A program made the translations under genes and the position numbers. DNA of 64,000 bases, from the NCBI RefSeq assembly GCF_023898315.1, contig NC_064625.1:101480269-101544268 (forward strand). The letters are read 5' to 3'. Source of the stretch: Schistocerca nitens. Lineage: Eukaryota > Arthropoda > Insecta > Orthoptera > Acrididae. The notes under the pieces were generated by a model. That model had not been told where the DNA came from and made no database searches. It worked only from the letters and a program-made list of their open reading frames with translations. Positions 34,394-45,235 of the stretch are shown piece after piece (the first letter of the stretch is position 1; each line of letters opens with the position of its first letter).

Positions 34394-34596
34394 AAAAAAT
34401 GGTTCAAATGGCTCTGAGCACTATGGGACTCAACTGCTGTGGTCATAAGTCCCCCAGAACTTAGAACTACTTAAACCTAACTAACCTAAGGACATCACAC
34501 ACATCCATGCCCGAGGCAGGATTCGAACCTGCGACCGTAGCGGTCGCTTGGATCCAGACTATAGCGCCTAGAACCGCACGGCCACTGCGGCCGGCC
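34394..34596 (-). repeat. tRNA (Leu/Ser-like) SINE at the junction between the two copies of element A
   Basis: Complete minus-oriented SINE: tail ATGGTTCAAATGGCTCTGAG near 34399 and head GGCCACTGCGGCCGGCC at 34580-34596. It sits between the 5' edge of the first copy of element A and the Tc1-like element at 34603. Flanks are A-rich (TAAAA / CAAAA), so only a short target duplication can be seen. Confidence 0.88.
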
Positions 34597-34602
34597 AAAA
34601 TA

Positions 34603-35982
34603 CACTCCTGGAAATTGAAATAAGAACACCGTGAATTCATTGTCCCAGGAAGGGGAAACTTTATTGACACATTCCTGGGGTCAGATACATCACATGATCA
34701 CACTGACAGAACCACAGGCACATAGACACAGGCAACAGAGCATGCACAATGTCGGCACTAGTACAGTGTATATCCACCTTTCGCAGCAATGCAGGCTGCT
34801 ATTCTCCCATGGAGACGATCGTAGAGATGCTGGATGTAGTCCTGTGGAACGGCTTGCCATGCCATTTCCACCTGGCGCCTCAGTTGGACCAGCGTTCGTG
34901 CTGGACGTGCAGACCGCGTGAGACGACGCTTCATCCAGTCCCAAACATGCTCTATGGGGGACAGATCCGGAGATCTTGCTGGCCAGGGTACATGCGGACG
35001 TGCATTGTCCTGTTGGAACAGCAAGTTCCCTTGCCGGTCTAGGAATGGTAGAACGATGGGTTCGATGACGGTTTGGATGTACCGTGCACTATTGAGTGTC
35101 CCCTCGACGATCACCAGTGGTGTACGGCCAGTGTAGGAGATCGCTCCCCACACCATGATGCCGGGTGTTGGCCCTGTGTGCCTCGGTCGTATGCAGTCCT
35201 GATAGTGGCGCTCACCTGCACGGCGCCAAACATGCATACGACCATCATTGGCACCAAGGCAGAAGCGACTCTCATCGCTGAAGACGACACGTCTCCATTC
35301 GTCCCTCCATTCACGCCTGTCGCGATACCACTGGAGGCGGGCTGCACGATGTTGGGGCGTGAGCGGAAAACGGCCTAACGGTGTGCGGGACCGTAGCCCA
35401 GCTTCATGGAGACGGTTGCGAATGGTCCTCGCCGATACCCCAGGAGCAACAGTGTCCCTAATTTGCTGGGAAGTGGCGGTGCAGTCCCCTACGGCACTGC
35501 GTAGGATCCTACGGTCTTGGCGTGCATCCGTGCGTCGCTGCGGTCCGGTCCCAGGTCGACGGGCACGTGCACCTTCCGCCGACCACTGGCGACATCATCG
35601 ATGTACTGTGGAGACCTCACGCCCCACGTGTTGAGCAATTCGGCGGTACGTCCATCCGGCCTCCCGCATGCCCACTATACGCCCTCGCTCAAAGTCCGTC
35701 AACTGCACATACGGTTCACGTCCACGCTGTCGCGGCATGCTACCAGTGTTAAAGACTGCGATGGAGCTCCGTATGCCACGGCAAACTGGCTGACACTGAC
35801 GGCGGCGGTGCACAAATGCTGCGCAGCTAGCGCCATTCGACGGCCAACACCGCGGTTCCTGGTGTGTCCGCTGTGCCGTGCGTGTGATCATTGCTTGTAC
35901 AGCCCTCTCGCAGTGTCCGGAGCAAGTATGGTGGGTCTGACACACCGGTGTCAATGTGTTCTTTTTTCCATTTCCAGGAGTG
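34603..35982 (-). mobile_element. Tc1-like transposon, 1380 bp, nearly intact ends
   Basis: The left end CACTCCTGGAAATTGAAATA and the right end, reading TTTCCATTTCCAGGAGTG, are inverted and flanked by TA (34601-34602, 35983-35984). The transposase is on the minus strand, and its start (MPRQRGREPYVQLTDFERGR, near 35739) is preceded by non-coding sequence. High GC in the coding part sets it apart from the AT-rich surroundings. It inserted into the second copy of element A: bases before and after it complete the sequence found uninterrupted at 33450-33470 (AAATATTTAATCG). Confidence 0.93.
34758..35741 (-). pseudogene. Tc1-like transposase with frameshifts and a deletion at the catalytic core
   Basis: The N-terminal helix-turn-helix (LTDFERGRIVGMREAGWTYR; RRIAQHVGREVSTVHR) lies at 35600-35741. 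The middle is out of frame. The last 159 codons (34758-35237) are open, with MHVWRRAGERHYQDCIRPR, GIMVWGAISYTGRTPLVIVE and LFQQDNARPHV. Directly after the second catalytic Asp block the frame jumps to PWPARSPDLSPIEHVWDWMK. In Tc1 proteins about 34 residues separate the second and third catalytic positions, and here far fewer do, so a short in-frame deletion is likely. Not functional. Confidence 0.85.
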
Positions 35983-35984
35983 TA

Positions 35985-36893
35985 TTTAATCGACGTGACT
36001 GTGTCAAGCGCAACACTACTAATGGAGTATTCAAACATTACAGGATTCTTTTTCCAATTCATCCGTATTAATTTACATTTATTTGTATTTAGAGTTAGCT
36101 GGCATTCTTTACACCAATCACAAATCCTGTCCAAGTCATCTTGTATCCCCCTACAGTCACTCAACGACGACACCTTCCAGTACACCACAGCATCATCAGC
36201 AAACAGTCACACATTGCTATCCACCCTATCCGAAAGATCATTGATGTAGATAGAAAACAACAGCGGACCTACCACACTTGCCTGGGGCACTCCAGATGAT
36301 ACCCTCACCTCCGATGAACACTCACCATCGTGGACAACGCACTGGGTTCTATTACTTAAGAAGTCTTCGAGCCACTCACATACTTGGGATCCAATCCCAT
36401 ATGCTCGTACCTTAGTTAGGAGTCTGCAGTGGGGCACCGAGTCAAACGCTTTCCGGAAGTCAAGGAATATGGCATCCGTCTGAAACCCTTCATCCACGGT
36501 TCGCAAGGTATCACGTGAAAAAAGGGCGAGTTACGTTTCGCAGGAGCGATGCTTTCTAAAGCCGTGCTGATGCATGGACAGCAACTTCTCTGTCTCAAGG
36601 AAATTCATTATATTCGAATTGAGAATATGTTCGAGAATCCTGCAACAAACCGATGTTAAGGATATTGATCTGTAATTTTGAGGATCCGTCCTTCTACCCT
36701 TCTTATGTACAGGCGTCACCTGCGTTTTTTTCCAGTCGCTCGGGACTTTACGTTGGGCAAGAGATTCGCGATAAATGCAAGCTAAGTAAGGAGCCAATGC
36801 AGTAGAGTACTCTCTGTAAAACCTAATTGGAATCCCGTCAGCATCTGGCGATTTATTTATTTTCAACCCATTCAGCTGCTTGACAACCCCAGG
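35985..36893 (-). pseudogene. Second copy of the RT part of non-LTR element A
   Basis: Matches 33455-34370 in order and orientation. It includes the same 99-codon frame (36207-36506), the same stop codons (36531 TAA and the TGA that ends at 36207) and the RT blocks ITRFYREYSTALAPYL-like and HQHGFRKHRSCET. By eye, 33569-34133 and 36103-36667 are identical over about 565 bp. The sequence on either side differs at roughly 16 positions in 350. Its 3' side is cut by the Tc1-like insertion and its 5' side by non-LTR element B. It resumes at about 38697. Confidence 0.88.
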
Positions 36894-36895
36894 GA

Positions 36896-38696
36896 TCTAC
36901 ATCTACATCTACATGATTACTCTGCAATTCACATTTAAGTGCTTGGCAGAGGGTTCATCGAACCACAACATACTAACACTCTACCATTCCACTCCCGAAC
37001 AGCGCGCGGGAAAAACGAACACCTAAACCTTTCTGTTCGAGCTCTGATTTCTCCTATTTTATTTTGATGATCATTCCTACCTATGTAGGTTGGGTTCAAC
37101 AAAATATTTTCGCATTCGGAAGAGAAAGTTGGTGACTGAAATTTCGTAAATAGATCTCGCCGCGACGAAAAACGTCTTTGCTTTAATGACTTCCATCCCA
37201 ACTCTCGTATCATATCTGCCACACTCTCTCCCCTATTACGTGATAATACAAAACGAGCTGCCCTTTTTTGCTCCCTTTCGATGTCCTCCGTCAATCCCAC
37301 CTGGTAAGGATCCCACATCGCGCAGCAATATTCTAACAGAGGACGAACAAGTGTAGTGTAATCTGTCTCTTTAGTGGACTTGTTGCATCTTCTAAGTGTC
37401 CTGCCAACGAAACGCAACCTTTAGCTCGCCTTCCCCACAATATTATCTATGTGGTCTTTCCAACTGAAGTTGTTCGTAATTTTAACACCCAGGTACTTGG
37501 TTGAATTGACAGCCTTGAGAATTGTACTATTTATCGAGTAATCGAATTCCAAAGGATTTCATTTGGAACTCATATGGATCACCTCACACTTTTCCTTATT
37601 TAACGTCAACTGTCACCTGCCACACCATACAGCAATCTTTTCTAAATCGCTTTGCAACTGATATTGGTCTTCGGATGACGTTAGTAGACGGTAAATTACA
37701 GCATCATCTGCGAACAACCTAAGAGAACTTCTCAGATTGTCACCCAGGTCATTTATATAGATCAGGAACAGCAGAGATCCCAGGACGCTTCCCTGGGGGA
37801 ACACTTGATATCACTTCAGTTTTACTCGATGATTTGACGTCTATTACTACGAACTGCGACCTTCCTGACAGGAAATAACGAATCCAGTCGCACAACTGAG
37901 ACGATGCCCCATAGGCCCGCAGCTTGATTAGAAGTCGTTTTTGAGGAACGGTGTCAAAAGCTTTCCGGAAATCTAGATATACGGAATCAACTTGAGATCC
38001 CCTCTCGATAGCGGCCATTACTTCGTGCGAATAAAGAGCTAGCTGCGTTACAGAAGAACGATGTTTTCTGAAACCATGCTGATTGCGTATCAATAGATCG
38101 TTCCCTTCGAGGTGATTCATAATGTTTGAATACAGTATATGCTCCAAAACCGTACTGCAAAACGACGTCAATGGTATACGTCTGTAGTTCGATGGATTGC
38201 TCCTACTACCCTTCTTAAACACTGGTGCGACCTGCGCAATTTTCCAATCTGTAGGTACAGATCTATCGGTGAGCGAGCGGTTGTATATGATTGCTAAGTA
38301 GGGAGCTATTGTATCGGCGTAATCTGAAAGGAACCTAATCGGTATACAATCTGGACCTGAAGACTTGCCCGTATCAAGCGATTTGTGTTGCTTCGCAACC
38401 CCTAAGATATCTACTTCTAAGAAACTCATGCTAGCAGCTGTTCGTGTTTCAAATTCTGGAATATTCCATTCGTCTTCCATGGTGAAGGAATTTCGGAAAA
38501 CTGCGTTCAATAACTCCGCTTTAGCGGCACAGTCGTCGGTAACAGTACCATCGGCACTGCGCAGCGAAGGTTGACTGCGTCTTGCCGCTTGTGTACTTTA
38601 CATACGACCAGAATTTCTTCGGATTTTCTACCAAATTTCGAGACAATGTTTCGTTGTGGAACCTAGCTGTGCGCAGCTGTGCGTGTTTCAAGTGTC
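36896..38696 (-). mobile_element. Non-LTR retrotransposon B inserted in element A
   Basis: The 3' tail is TCTACATCTACATCTACATG (plus sense, 36896 on). Minus-strand frames: 38510-37749 (253 codons) holds RT fingers and palm with GKSSGPDCIPIRFLSDYADT, APVFKKGSRSNPSNYR and VYLDFRKAFDTVPQKRLLIK. 37804-37613 holds the catalytic [13 protein letters not shown]. 37417-36935 holds the C-terminal YTTLVRPLLEYCCAMWDPYQ and RARTERFRCSFFPRAVREWN. A stop or frameshift separates each part. It is truncated at its 5' side near 38696, where element A's sequence resumes with GTCTATCACTATGTCCTCCA. That same string follows the matching point in the first copy of A, which proves the insertion order. Confidence 0.87.
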
Positions 38697-38879
38697 TATC
38701 ACTATGTCCTCCATACGGAAATCTGTACGAGACTCGGACGGCGGTATGTTTGTACGATCCTCCTGCGTGAAAGATTTCTCAAACGCTAAAATTAAGATTT
38801 CAGCTTTCGTTGCAGATAGCTTGCAGTGCCGCAATCAAAATCAACTTAGCCTCTGCAGGTACATGATGATCTTTCAGTC
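38697..38879 (-). pseudogene. Element A, further 5' sequence after insertion B
   Basis: Begins TCTATCACTATGTCCTCCAT, identical in order to 34362-34385 in the first copy. It then continues with about 160 bp not present there. The boundary with the following gypsy sequence near 38880 is approximate. Confidence 0.6.
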
Positions 38880-39440
38880 TCTCTTGCCCGAAATTCACGG
38901 ATTCAGAGGAGAGCGCGGCTACAGCAGCCGCCAGAGGGTGTCCTCACGACACCGCAGGACGACCCCATGGAGTCTTCGCTTCCTCCGCCTCCTCTCGTCC
39001 TACCGATGGAGCTGGACCGGCCCACACTCCAGCAGCCACCGCCTTCTCCATTTGGTTCATGGCAGGAGGTGGACGCGTACCTTTCTGGTCGTTTTCCGGG
39101 GGACGGAGTGCAGGCCGGATGGCGGGGTACGACCGGAAGTTTGCGTCCCCTGCAACCACAGCTTTTGGCCAGGCGATGAGCCCACACTCCTGCCTTCGCG
39201 CCGTCGTCGCACCCCATACACGACGACGGTCCGTCGCTTTGAGGCGGATGAATGTTTCGGCGTAACCACAAGCGCCGGAACAAAGATGAAGAACGCGAGA
39301 CAAGAGAAGGCGGTGAAACGACGTCGCCCAATAGTGCGCTGATTTGGACCACACCACGACAGGATCGGCCTCTACAAGAGAATGTAGGCGCCGCTTCTGC
39401 TAGCCTCGGGCGCTCATTATCGGCTCAGTATTCGGACAGT
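38880..39440 (+). pseudogene. GC-rich 3' end of the gypsy pol region
   Basis: Plus-strand frames with LPMELDRPTLQQPPPSPFGS, WQEVDAYLSGRFPGDG and an arginine-rich RRNHKRRNKDEE stretch resemble the proline- and arginine-rich tail that follows integrase in gypsy-type elements. High GC matches the earlier pol section at 32600-32800. The assignment to the same element is inferred from position and strand. Antisense frames of up to 149 codons here are compositional artefacts. Confidence 0.55.
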
Positions 39441-40115
39441 ATATGGACAAAAGCAAAACGAGGATAATGGAATGTAATCGAATTAAGTCGGGTGATGCTG
39501 AGGGAATTAGATTAGGAAATGAGACACTTAAAGTAGTAAAGGAGTTTTGCTATTTAGGGAGTAAAATAACTGATGATGGTCGAAGTAGAGAGGATATAAA
39601 ATGTAGACTGGCAATGGCAAGGAAAGCTTTTCTGAAGAAATTTGTTAACATCGACTATTGATTTAAGTGTCAGGAAGTCGTTTCTGAAAGTATTTGTATG
39701 GAGTGTAGCCATGTATGGAAGTGAAACGTGGACGATAAATAGTTTGGACAAGAAGAGAATAGAAGCTTTCGAAATGTGGTGCTACAGAAGAATGCTGAAG
39801 ATTAGATGGGTAGATCACGTAACTAATGAGCAGGTATTGAATAGAATTGGAGAGGAGTTTGTGGCACAATTTGACTAGGAGAAGGGACCGGTTGGTAGGA
39901 CATGTTTCGAGGCATCAAGGAATCACAAATTTAGCATTGGAGGGCAGCGTGGAGGGTAAAAATCGTAGAGGGAGATCAAGACATAAATACACTAAGCAGA
40001 TTCAGATGGACGTAGGTTGCAGTAAGTACTGGAAGATGAAGAAGCTTGCACAGGACAGAGTAGCATGGGTAGCTGCATCAAACCAGTCTCAGGACTGAAG
40101 ACCACAGCAACAATC
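39441..40115 (+). mobile_element. RTE-type retrotransposon, 5'-truncated copy 2
   Basis: Starts abruptly inside the RT gene at KSKTRIMECNRIKSGDAEGI and continues with LGSKITDDGRSREDIKCRLA. Then come FVWSVAMYGSETWTINSLDK and FEMWCYRRMLKIRWVDHVTN, ending in VGCSKYWKMKKLAQDRVAW and a CAGCAACAA tail. TATGGAC occurs at both ends (39433-39441 region and just after the tail near 40117), a probable target duplication. It is closely similar to 29282-29975 and has fewer disruptions. Confidence 0.88.
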
Positions 40116-40198
40116 TATGGACAGGCCTAGCAGAGAATGCGATGATAGCAGTTATTAGTGATCCACAAACTGTGAGTCAAACTTGCATGAAAATTGTA

Positions 40199-40378
40199 GG
40201 CCGGCCGTTGTGGCTGAGCGGTTCTAGGCGCTCCCGTCTGGAACCGCGTGACCGCTACGGCCGCAGGTTCGAATCCTGCCTCGGGCATGGATGTGTGTGA
40301 TGTCCTTAGGTTAGTTAGGTTTAAGTAGTTCTAAGTTCTAGGTGACTGATGACCTCAGAGGCATTTTAACCATTTCTT
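40199..40378 (+). repeat. tRNA (Leu/Ser-like) SINE, plus orientation
   Basis: Head GGCCGGCCGTTGTGGCTGAG with A-box and a B-box GGTTCGAATCC. The tail is TTAGGTTAGTTAGGTTTAAG. The 11 bp duplication TGAAAATTGTA flanks it (40188-40198 and 40379-40389). Confidence 0.92.
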
Positions 40379-40623
40379 TGAAAATTGTATGTAACAAAGG
40401 ATTCGGATTTATGTTGTATGCCGCCCATCGCTTGCGACACGATTCTATATTCCAAGTTAAGAATTGTCAGTCCCCTTACTTGTAGTAAAAACTTGTTGTA
40501 TCGCATTACGAGAACGCAGCGTCCTTTAGGCACCCTATACGAGACGAGTGGGCAAGACCGCACAGACATCTCGTTGGAACATACAGAGATGGGAGTGTAG
40601 AAGTGAAGTAAAAAATTTGTTTA
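40379..40623. other. Short spacer between two SINEs
   Basis: No recognisable coding or repeat sequence. It could be retroelement flank, but no LTR matching 28202-28683 is present. Confidence 0.4.
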
Positions 40624-40830
40624 ATGGTTCAAATGGTTCAAATGGCTCTGAGCACTATGCGTCTTAACTTCTGAGGTCATCAGTCGCCTAGAACTTAGAA
40701 CTAATTAAACCTAACTAACCTAAGGACATCACACACATCCATGCCCGAGGCAGGATTCGAACCTGCGACCGTAGCGGTCGCTTGGTTCCAGACTGTAGCG
40801 CCTAGAACCGCACGGCCACTCCGGCCGGCC
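40624..40830 (-). repeat. tRNA (Leu/Ser-like) SINE, minus orientation
   Basis: Flanked by AAAATTTGTTTA on both sides (40612-40623 and 40831-40842), a perfect 12 bp target duplication. The tail has a short duplication of ATGGTTCAA. Confidence 0.93.
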
Positions 40831-41296
40831 AAAATTTGTTTACTACAAGTAACTTTTAATTTAGAACACAATTACATGAAGCTTCTCGTGGCAGAAGTAG
40901 TTGGTACACTTCTTTTTCCCGTTTACGTATTTTCACTGAAGAGTCAAACAAATTGGTACACCAGTGTAATATTATGTCGCGAGCACGGAGAAGTGCCATA
41001 GCACGACGTGGCATGGACTCGACTAATGCCTGAAGTAGTGCTGGAGGGAACTGACACCATGAATCCTGCAGGGCTGTCCACAAACCCGTAAGAGCTCGAG
41101 GGGGTGGAGATGTCCTCTAAACAGAACGTTGCAAGGCATCCAAGATATGATCAATAATGTTCATATCCGCCGAGTTTGGTGGCCATCGGAGGTGTTTAAG
41201 CTCAGAAGAGTGTTTCTGGAGGCACTTTGTAGCAATTATGGACGTTTGGGGTGTGGCATTGGCCTCCTGGAATTATCAAAGTCCGTCGGAATGCAC

Positions 41297-42498
41297 TGTT
41301 ATGGAGTAAAGTCAAACACCGGCACGCCAGTCGGGGAACGAGGGGGCACACAGGCCTGTGAAGAAGACGTCAGCCAATTGCATGCTGACCGACTTCTCTC
41401 CAGGACGACAACGCGTCAGCAGAGGCCTCTATGAGAAGAGAAGTGCAAAGCCCGACTCGCCGCACCCCAGTTCTACAGCAGCATCAAGATTAGGAACTTG
41501 TATAGCAGCGACTTACAAATCGTTTATACTGAAGAAGCATTATTATTTTATCTCTCTCACTTTGCTTGCGACACGTGATTGTAATATTCAAAGGTAAGTA
41601 TTGTGTTGTGTACATAGTTCCCCGTAGTCAGCGCGTACACAACTTTCCCACTAGAGCGCGCCCCGCTAAGCACAACAGCGCAGCCGCAGCGCTCGTGTGT
41701 CTCCGCACTACGAGATGGCGCTGTCTTAGAGACGGACCAAATTCTGCTTGCGCCGATCCGCGTATTAATATGTAACACAGCCAATGAGATTGCTGCTAAC
41801 GTAGAACCTTTTCTCCTCGTGGATCACACTCGCGCAGTGATACCTGAACGCTCGAGGTATTATAACGAGTGTACAGACCTCCGATTAGGCAGTCTGCATT
41901 TGTCTGCACCAGACAGTACCAGTCTGCATTTGTCTGCACCAGTCTATAGTCAAGATTCAGTCTGCGCCTAGCAAGATTACCATATTCCTGTACATAGCCA
42001 TGAAGATAAATGTATAGACACTTTTATCAAGTATCAGAAATATATGTGAGAATAAGATTAACGTACCAATACCAAAGGAACTTCAGATTGTCAATTGTAA
42101 ATAGCATCCAGAACCAAGTTAAGCAATTTTTATGCTTGTTATTATTTTAATAAATGTGTGTGAATATTAATCAAGTTCTGTTTAAAGTTGGTCTCCGTCA
42201 GTCTGCTACACTAAGCGTGCAAGTAGCATTTCTATCGTCTGACCTAACGGCAGAAGATAAACACGCCACGATGAGACCATGAGACATATTGCTGACACTC
42301 GCCTACTTCGTTAGAGCGACAAGTCGAATAATCTGATGGTGTGTGTACTGAAGGTCTTACAGTACGCACACCACATATTGTCAATTACTTTTCGTAATAA
42401 ATAAACTCATTATTACGATTTGTTTGAATGTTGTCCAGCGATCCGAGAGAGCAGGTTTCCTAGACACTCCAAATTCGACAACTAGACAGGATTCGACA
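41297..42498. repeat. Solo LTR, 1202 bp, with 5 bp target duplication
   Basis: Starts TGTTATGG and ends TTCGACA, the TG…CA boundary of an LTR. TGCAC lies directly before (41292-41296) and after (42499-42503). It cleanly interrupts Tc1 element D1, whose sequence is continuous across the insert in its relatives. Inside are AATAAA (42149-42154) and a 31 bp tandem duplication of CAGTCTGCATTTGTCTGCAC near 41890-41952. No internal retroviral-type genes are present, so this is the product of LTR-LTR recombination. Strand is undecided, although AATAAA suggests plus. Confidence 0.82.
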
Positions 42499-43189
42499 TG
42501 CACAAGGAACATGAATGGATGCAGGTAATCAGACAGGATGCTTACGTAAGTGTCACCTGTCACAGTTGTATCAGGGGTCCTGATATCACTCCTACTGGAC
42601 ACGCCCCACACCGTTACAGAGTCTCCACCAGGTTAAACAGTCCCCTGCTGACATGCAGGATCCATGGATTCATGGTGTTGTCTCCATACCTGTTCATGTC
42701 CATCCGCTCGATACAATCTGAAACGAGACTTGCCCGACCAGGCAACATGTTTCCAGTCATCAATAGCCCAATGTCGGCGTTGACGGGCCCAGGTGAGGCA
42801 AAAAGCTTTGTGTCGTGCAGTCATCAAGAGTACACGAGTGGGCCTTCGGCTCCGAAAGCCCATATCGATGATGTTTCGTCCAATGGTTCACACACTGACA
42901 CTTCTTGATCCCCCAGCACTGAAATCTGCAGCAACTTGCGGAAGGGTTGCACTTCCGTCACGCTGAACGATTCTTTTCAGTCGTCGTAGGTGCCGTTCTT
43001 GTGGGATCTTTTTCCGGCCGCAGCGGTGTCGGAGATTTGATGATTTACCGGATTTGTGGTAGTCGCGGTACACTCGTGAAATGGTTCTACTGGAAAATCC
43101 CGACTTCATTGCTACCTCCGAGACGCTGTGTCCCATCGCTCGTGCGCCGACTATAACACCACGTTCAAACTCACTTAAATCTTGATATA

Positions 43190-44337
43190 CGAGGTGCGGC
43201 TAGAAAGAACCGGACTGATGCTGGAAAAAACATTTATTTACAATTATTTACAATTTCATGTTATCTCCTTCAATGTACTCTCCTCCTCGGTCTCTACACC
43301 GCTCCATACGAATTTTCCACTGTTGTGTTTTGCCAAAAACGTCTTCACTGACAACGCACTGTGAGCTGGGGCATTGTCTTGGTGAATGATCCATGACTTT
43401 TTTCTCCACAAATCGTTCCGTTTTCTCCGTACTCGCTCACGTAGGGTAGCCAGGACGCTAATGTAGTAATGCTGATTCACTGTTTGTCCCTCTGGTACCC
43501 AATCAATGTGCACAATCCCTTTGATGTCAAAAAAAAAAAAAAAAAACAATCATCATTGCCTTGAATTTCGATTTTGACATTCGTGCTTTTTTTTGTCGTG
43601 GAGAACCAGGAGTCTTCCAATGCATCGAGTGGCGTTTAGTTTCGGGATCGTAAGTAAAAAACCACGATTCATCGCAAGTAATAACATTTTGTAAGAAGGT
43701 GGGATCACTTTCAATGTTTTCCAGGATGTCAGAACAAATCATTCTTCGGCGTTCCTTCTGTTCAATTGTGAGACACTTTGGAACCATTTTTGAACACACT
43801 TTGTTCATGTTGAAACTTTCATGAAGAATCTGCCTAACACTTTCCTTGTCAATTCCTGTTAACTCAGACACTGCTCTGATTGTTAAACGGCGATCTTGTC
43901 GAACAAGTTTACCGATTTTTTCAATGTTTGCATCAGTTTTTGCCGACAATGGTCTGCCAGTGCGAGTGTCATCACTGGTGTCTTCGCGGCCATCTTTAAA
44001 TCGTTTAAACCACTCAAACACTTGTGTTCGCGATAAACAATCATCGTCGTACACTTGTTGTAACATTACAAACGTTTCACTTGCAGATTTTCCTAGTTTG
44101 AAACAAAATTTGATGTTAACACGCTGTTCTTTCTGTACACTCAACATTTTCCGACGCACAGACAAAACGTCAACTACTTAAAACAGACGCCACGGGCAGA
44201 CTGAGTGCAGGAGGCAGATGAAAGTCGAGCAGTAGGCGGAGCGAGAGTCACGTGACAGGCCACGCGACTTTCAGCCTTATTGCATTCGTTTTATTGTTTC
44301 ACCAGTACTAGTCCGGTTTTTTTCTAGCCACACCTCG
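43190..44337 (-). mobile_element. Mariner transposon inserted in Tc1 element D1
   Basis: Inverted ends CGAGGTGCGGCTAGAAAGAA (43190) and, in reverse, CGAGGTGTGGCTAGAAAAAA (44337) are flanked by TA. The flanks join to AAATCTTGATA…TACTGTCATTG. This is the reverse complement of the sequence found uninterrupted at 47041-47065, and it shows exactly where the mariner entered. Confidence 0.93.
43256..44165 (-). pseudogene. Mariner transposase with poly-T frameshift and missing third Asp region
   Basis: The first frame (44165-43527) has the helix-turn-helix region (NIKFCFKLGKSASETFVMLQ; RTQVFEWFKRFKDGREDTSD; GRPLSAKTD) and WVPKCLT-like VPKCLTIEQ. It also has the first catalytic Asp in VITCDESWFFTYDPETKR. 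It runs into an 18-base A/T homopolymer at 43529-43546 and shifts. The next frame (43549-43256) continues FDIKGIVHIDWVPEGQTVNQ and has the second Asp in IIHQDNAPAHSALSVKTF. After LAKHNS the frame jumps to unrelated residues. The PYSPDLAPCD-type block with the third Asp is absent, removed by a short deletion. Not functional. Confidence 0.88.
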
Positions 44338-44499
44338 TACTGTCATTGTAGCAGCAGTAACGGATCTAACAACTGCGCCAGACACTTGTCTTATTTACGC
44401 GTTGCCGATCCCAGCACTGTGTTCTGCCTGTTTACATATCTTTGTATTTGAATACGCAGGCCTATACCAGTTTGTTTGGCGCTTCAGTATATAAAACTC

Positions 44500-44728
44500 C
44501 ATGCAAGTCGGCTTGTAATTAAACTGGAATAGTCCCTGTCAGCAGTCGTTTTCTTTCGTTCTTCCACTGGGCCGACATCAGCGAAAATACTCTTTCCACA
44601 CTGGCGTTATGTATGGCGATACAAAACAAATATTCGCATAATTTTAGCAGTTGGCATTTGCTTTCAGGTTTTCCTGTTTCTGTAAGAAAGCAAATCCACC
44701 TTTCTTCCGTGGAATGTTTAGACTTCCA
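44500..44728 (-). pseudogene. hAT transposase C-terminal (dimerisation) fragment
   Basis: The minus strand reads LLKLCEYLFCIAIHNASVER followed by VFSLMSAQWKNERKRL. This is the conserved C-terminal dimerisation signature of hAT transposases (N-A-x-V-E-R-x-F-S, then W…R..L). Nothing N-terminal was recognised beyond the SINE at 44729. It is a different piece from the hAT at 48292, which lacks this region. Confidence 0.65.
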
Positions 44729-44932
44729 TTCAAATGGTTCAAATGGCTCTGAGCACTATGGGACTCAACTGCTGAGGTTATTAGTCCCCTAGAACTTAGA
44801 ACTAGTTAAACCTAACTAACCTAAGGACATCACAAACATCCATGCCCGAGGCAGGATTCGAACCTGCGACCGTAGCGGTCACGCGGTTCCAGACTGTAGC
44901 GCCTATAACCGCAAGGCCACTCCCGCCGGCCA
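44729..44932 (-). repeat. tRNA (Leu/Ser-like) SINE, minus orientation
   Basis: Full-length family member with a variant head (CCACTCCCGCCGGCC). The flanks GACTTCCAT and AACTTCAT are a worn target duplication. Confidence 0.85.
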
Positions 44933-45235
44933 ACAAACTTCATATGTAATTTCAAATCTTTAAGAAACTACTTCTAGCTGCTCGATTTCTTCCCCTCCCT
45001 CCATACACAAACTGATGAAAAGAAATCGTTTATCGCTTACTGCATTTAATGCCGTTCATCAGTAAAACATGAGCATCGGATATGACATTTTTATTCATTA
45101 ATTATTTACTATCAGCTCTATTCCAACGCCGTTTGTAGGTAGCATCCACATACGTTGTACCTGCAAAATTATGTCATTGAGAGGCTAGGGAATACTTGTT
45201 TTTGCTTAAAATCGAGCGCAGATTGCTCAGGCTGA
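44933..45235. other. Spacer between SINE and Tc1 element D2
   Basis: AT-rich DNA without recognised motif. Confidence 0.35.

Larger units (their letters stand above)
40934..44488 (-). mobile_element. Tc1-like transposon D1, split by a solo LTR and a mariner
   Basis: The left end CACTGAAGAGTCAAACAAAT and the right end near 44488 (read as GCGCCAAACAAACTGGTATA in reverse complement) belong to one Tc1 family with copies at 45236-48253 and 59265-59879. Once the inserts (41297-42498 and 43190-44337) are removed, about 1.2 kb remains. The transposase is on the minus strand: MGHSVSEVAMKSGFSSRTIS at 43136, GFRSRRPTRVLLMTARHKAF at 42863, and C-terminal pieces at 40980-41280. It is truncated and frame-shifted. 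Confidence 0.87.

Noticed and set aside
35248..36071. 128- and 184-codon plus-strand frames
   Set aside because: Antisense to the Tc1-like transposase, arising from its high GC content.
38903..39357. 149- and 137-codon minus frames
   Set aside because: Antisense frames across a GC-rich gypsy segment; no motif and low-complexity composition.
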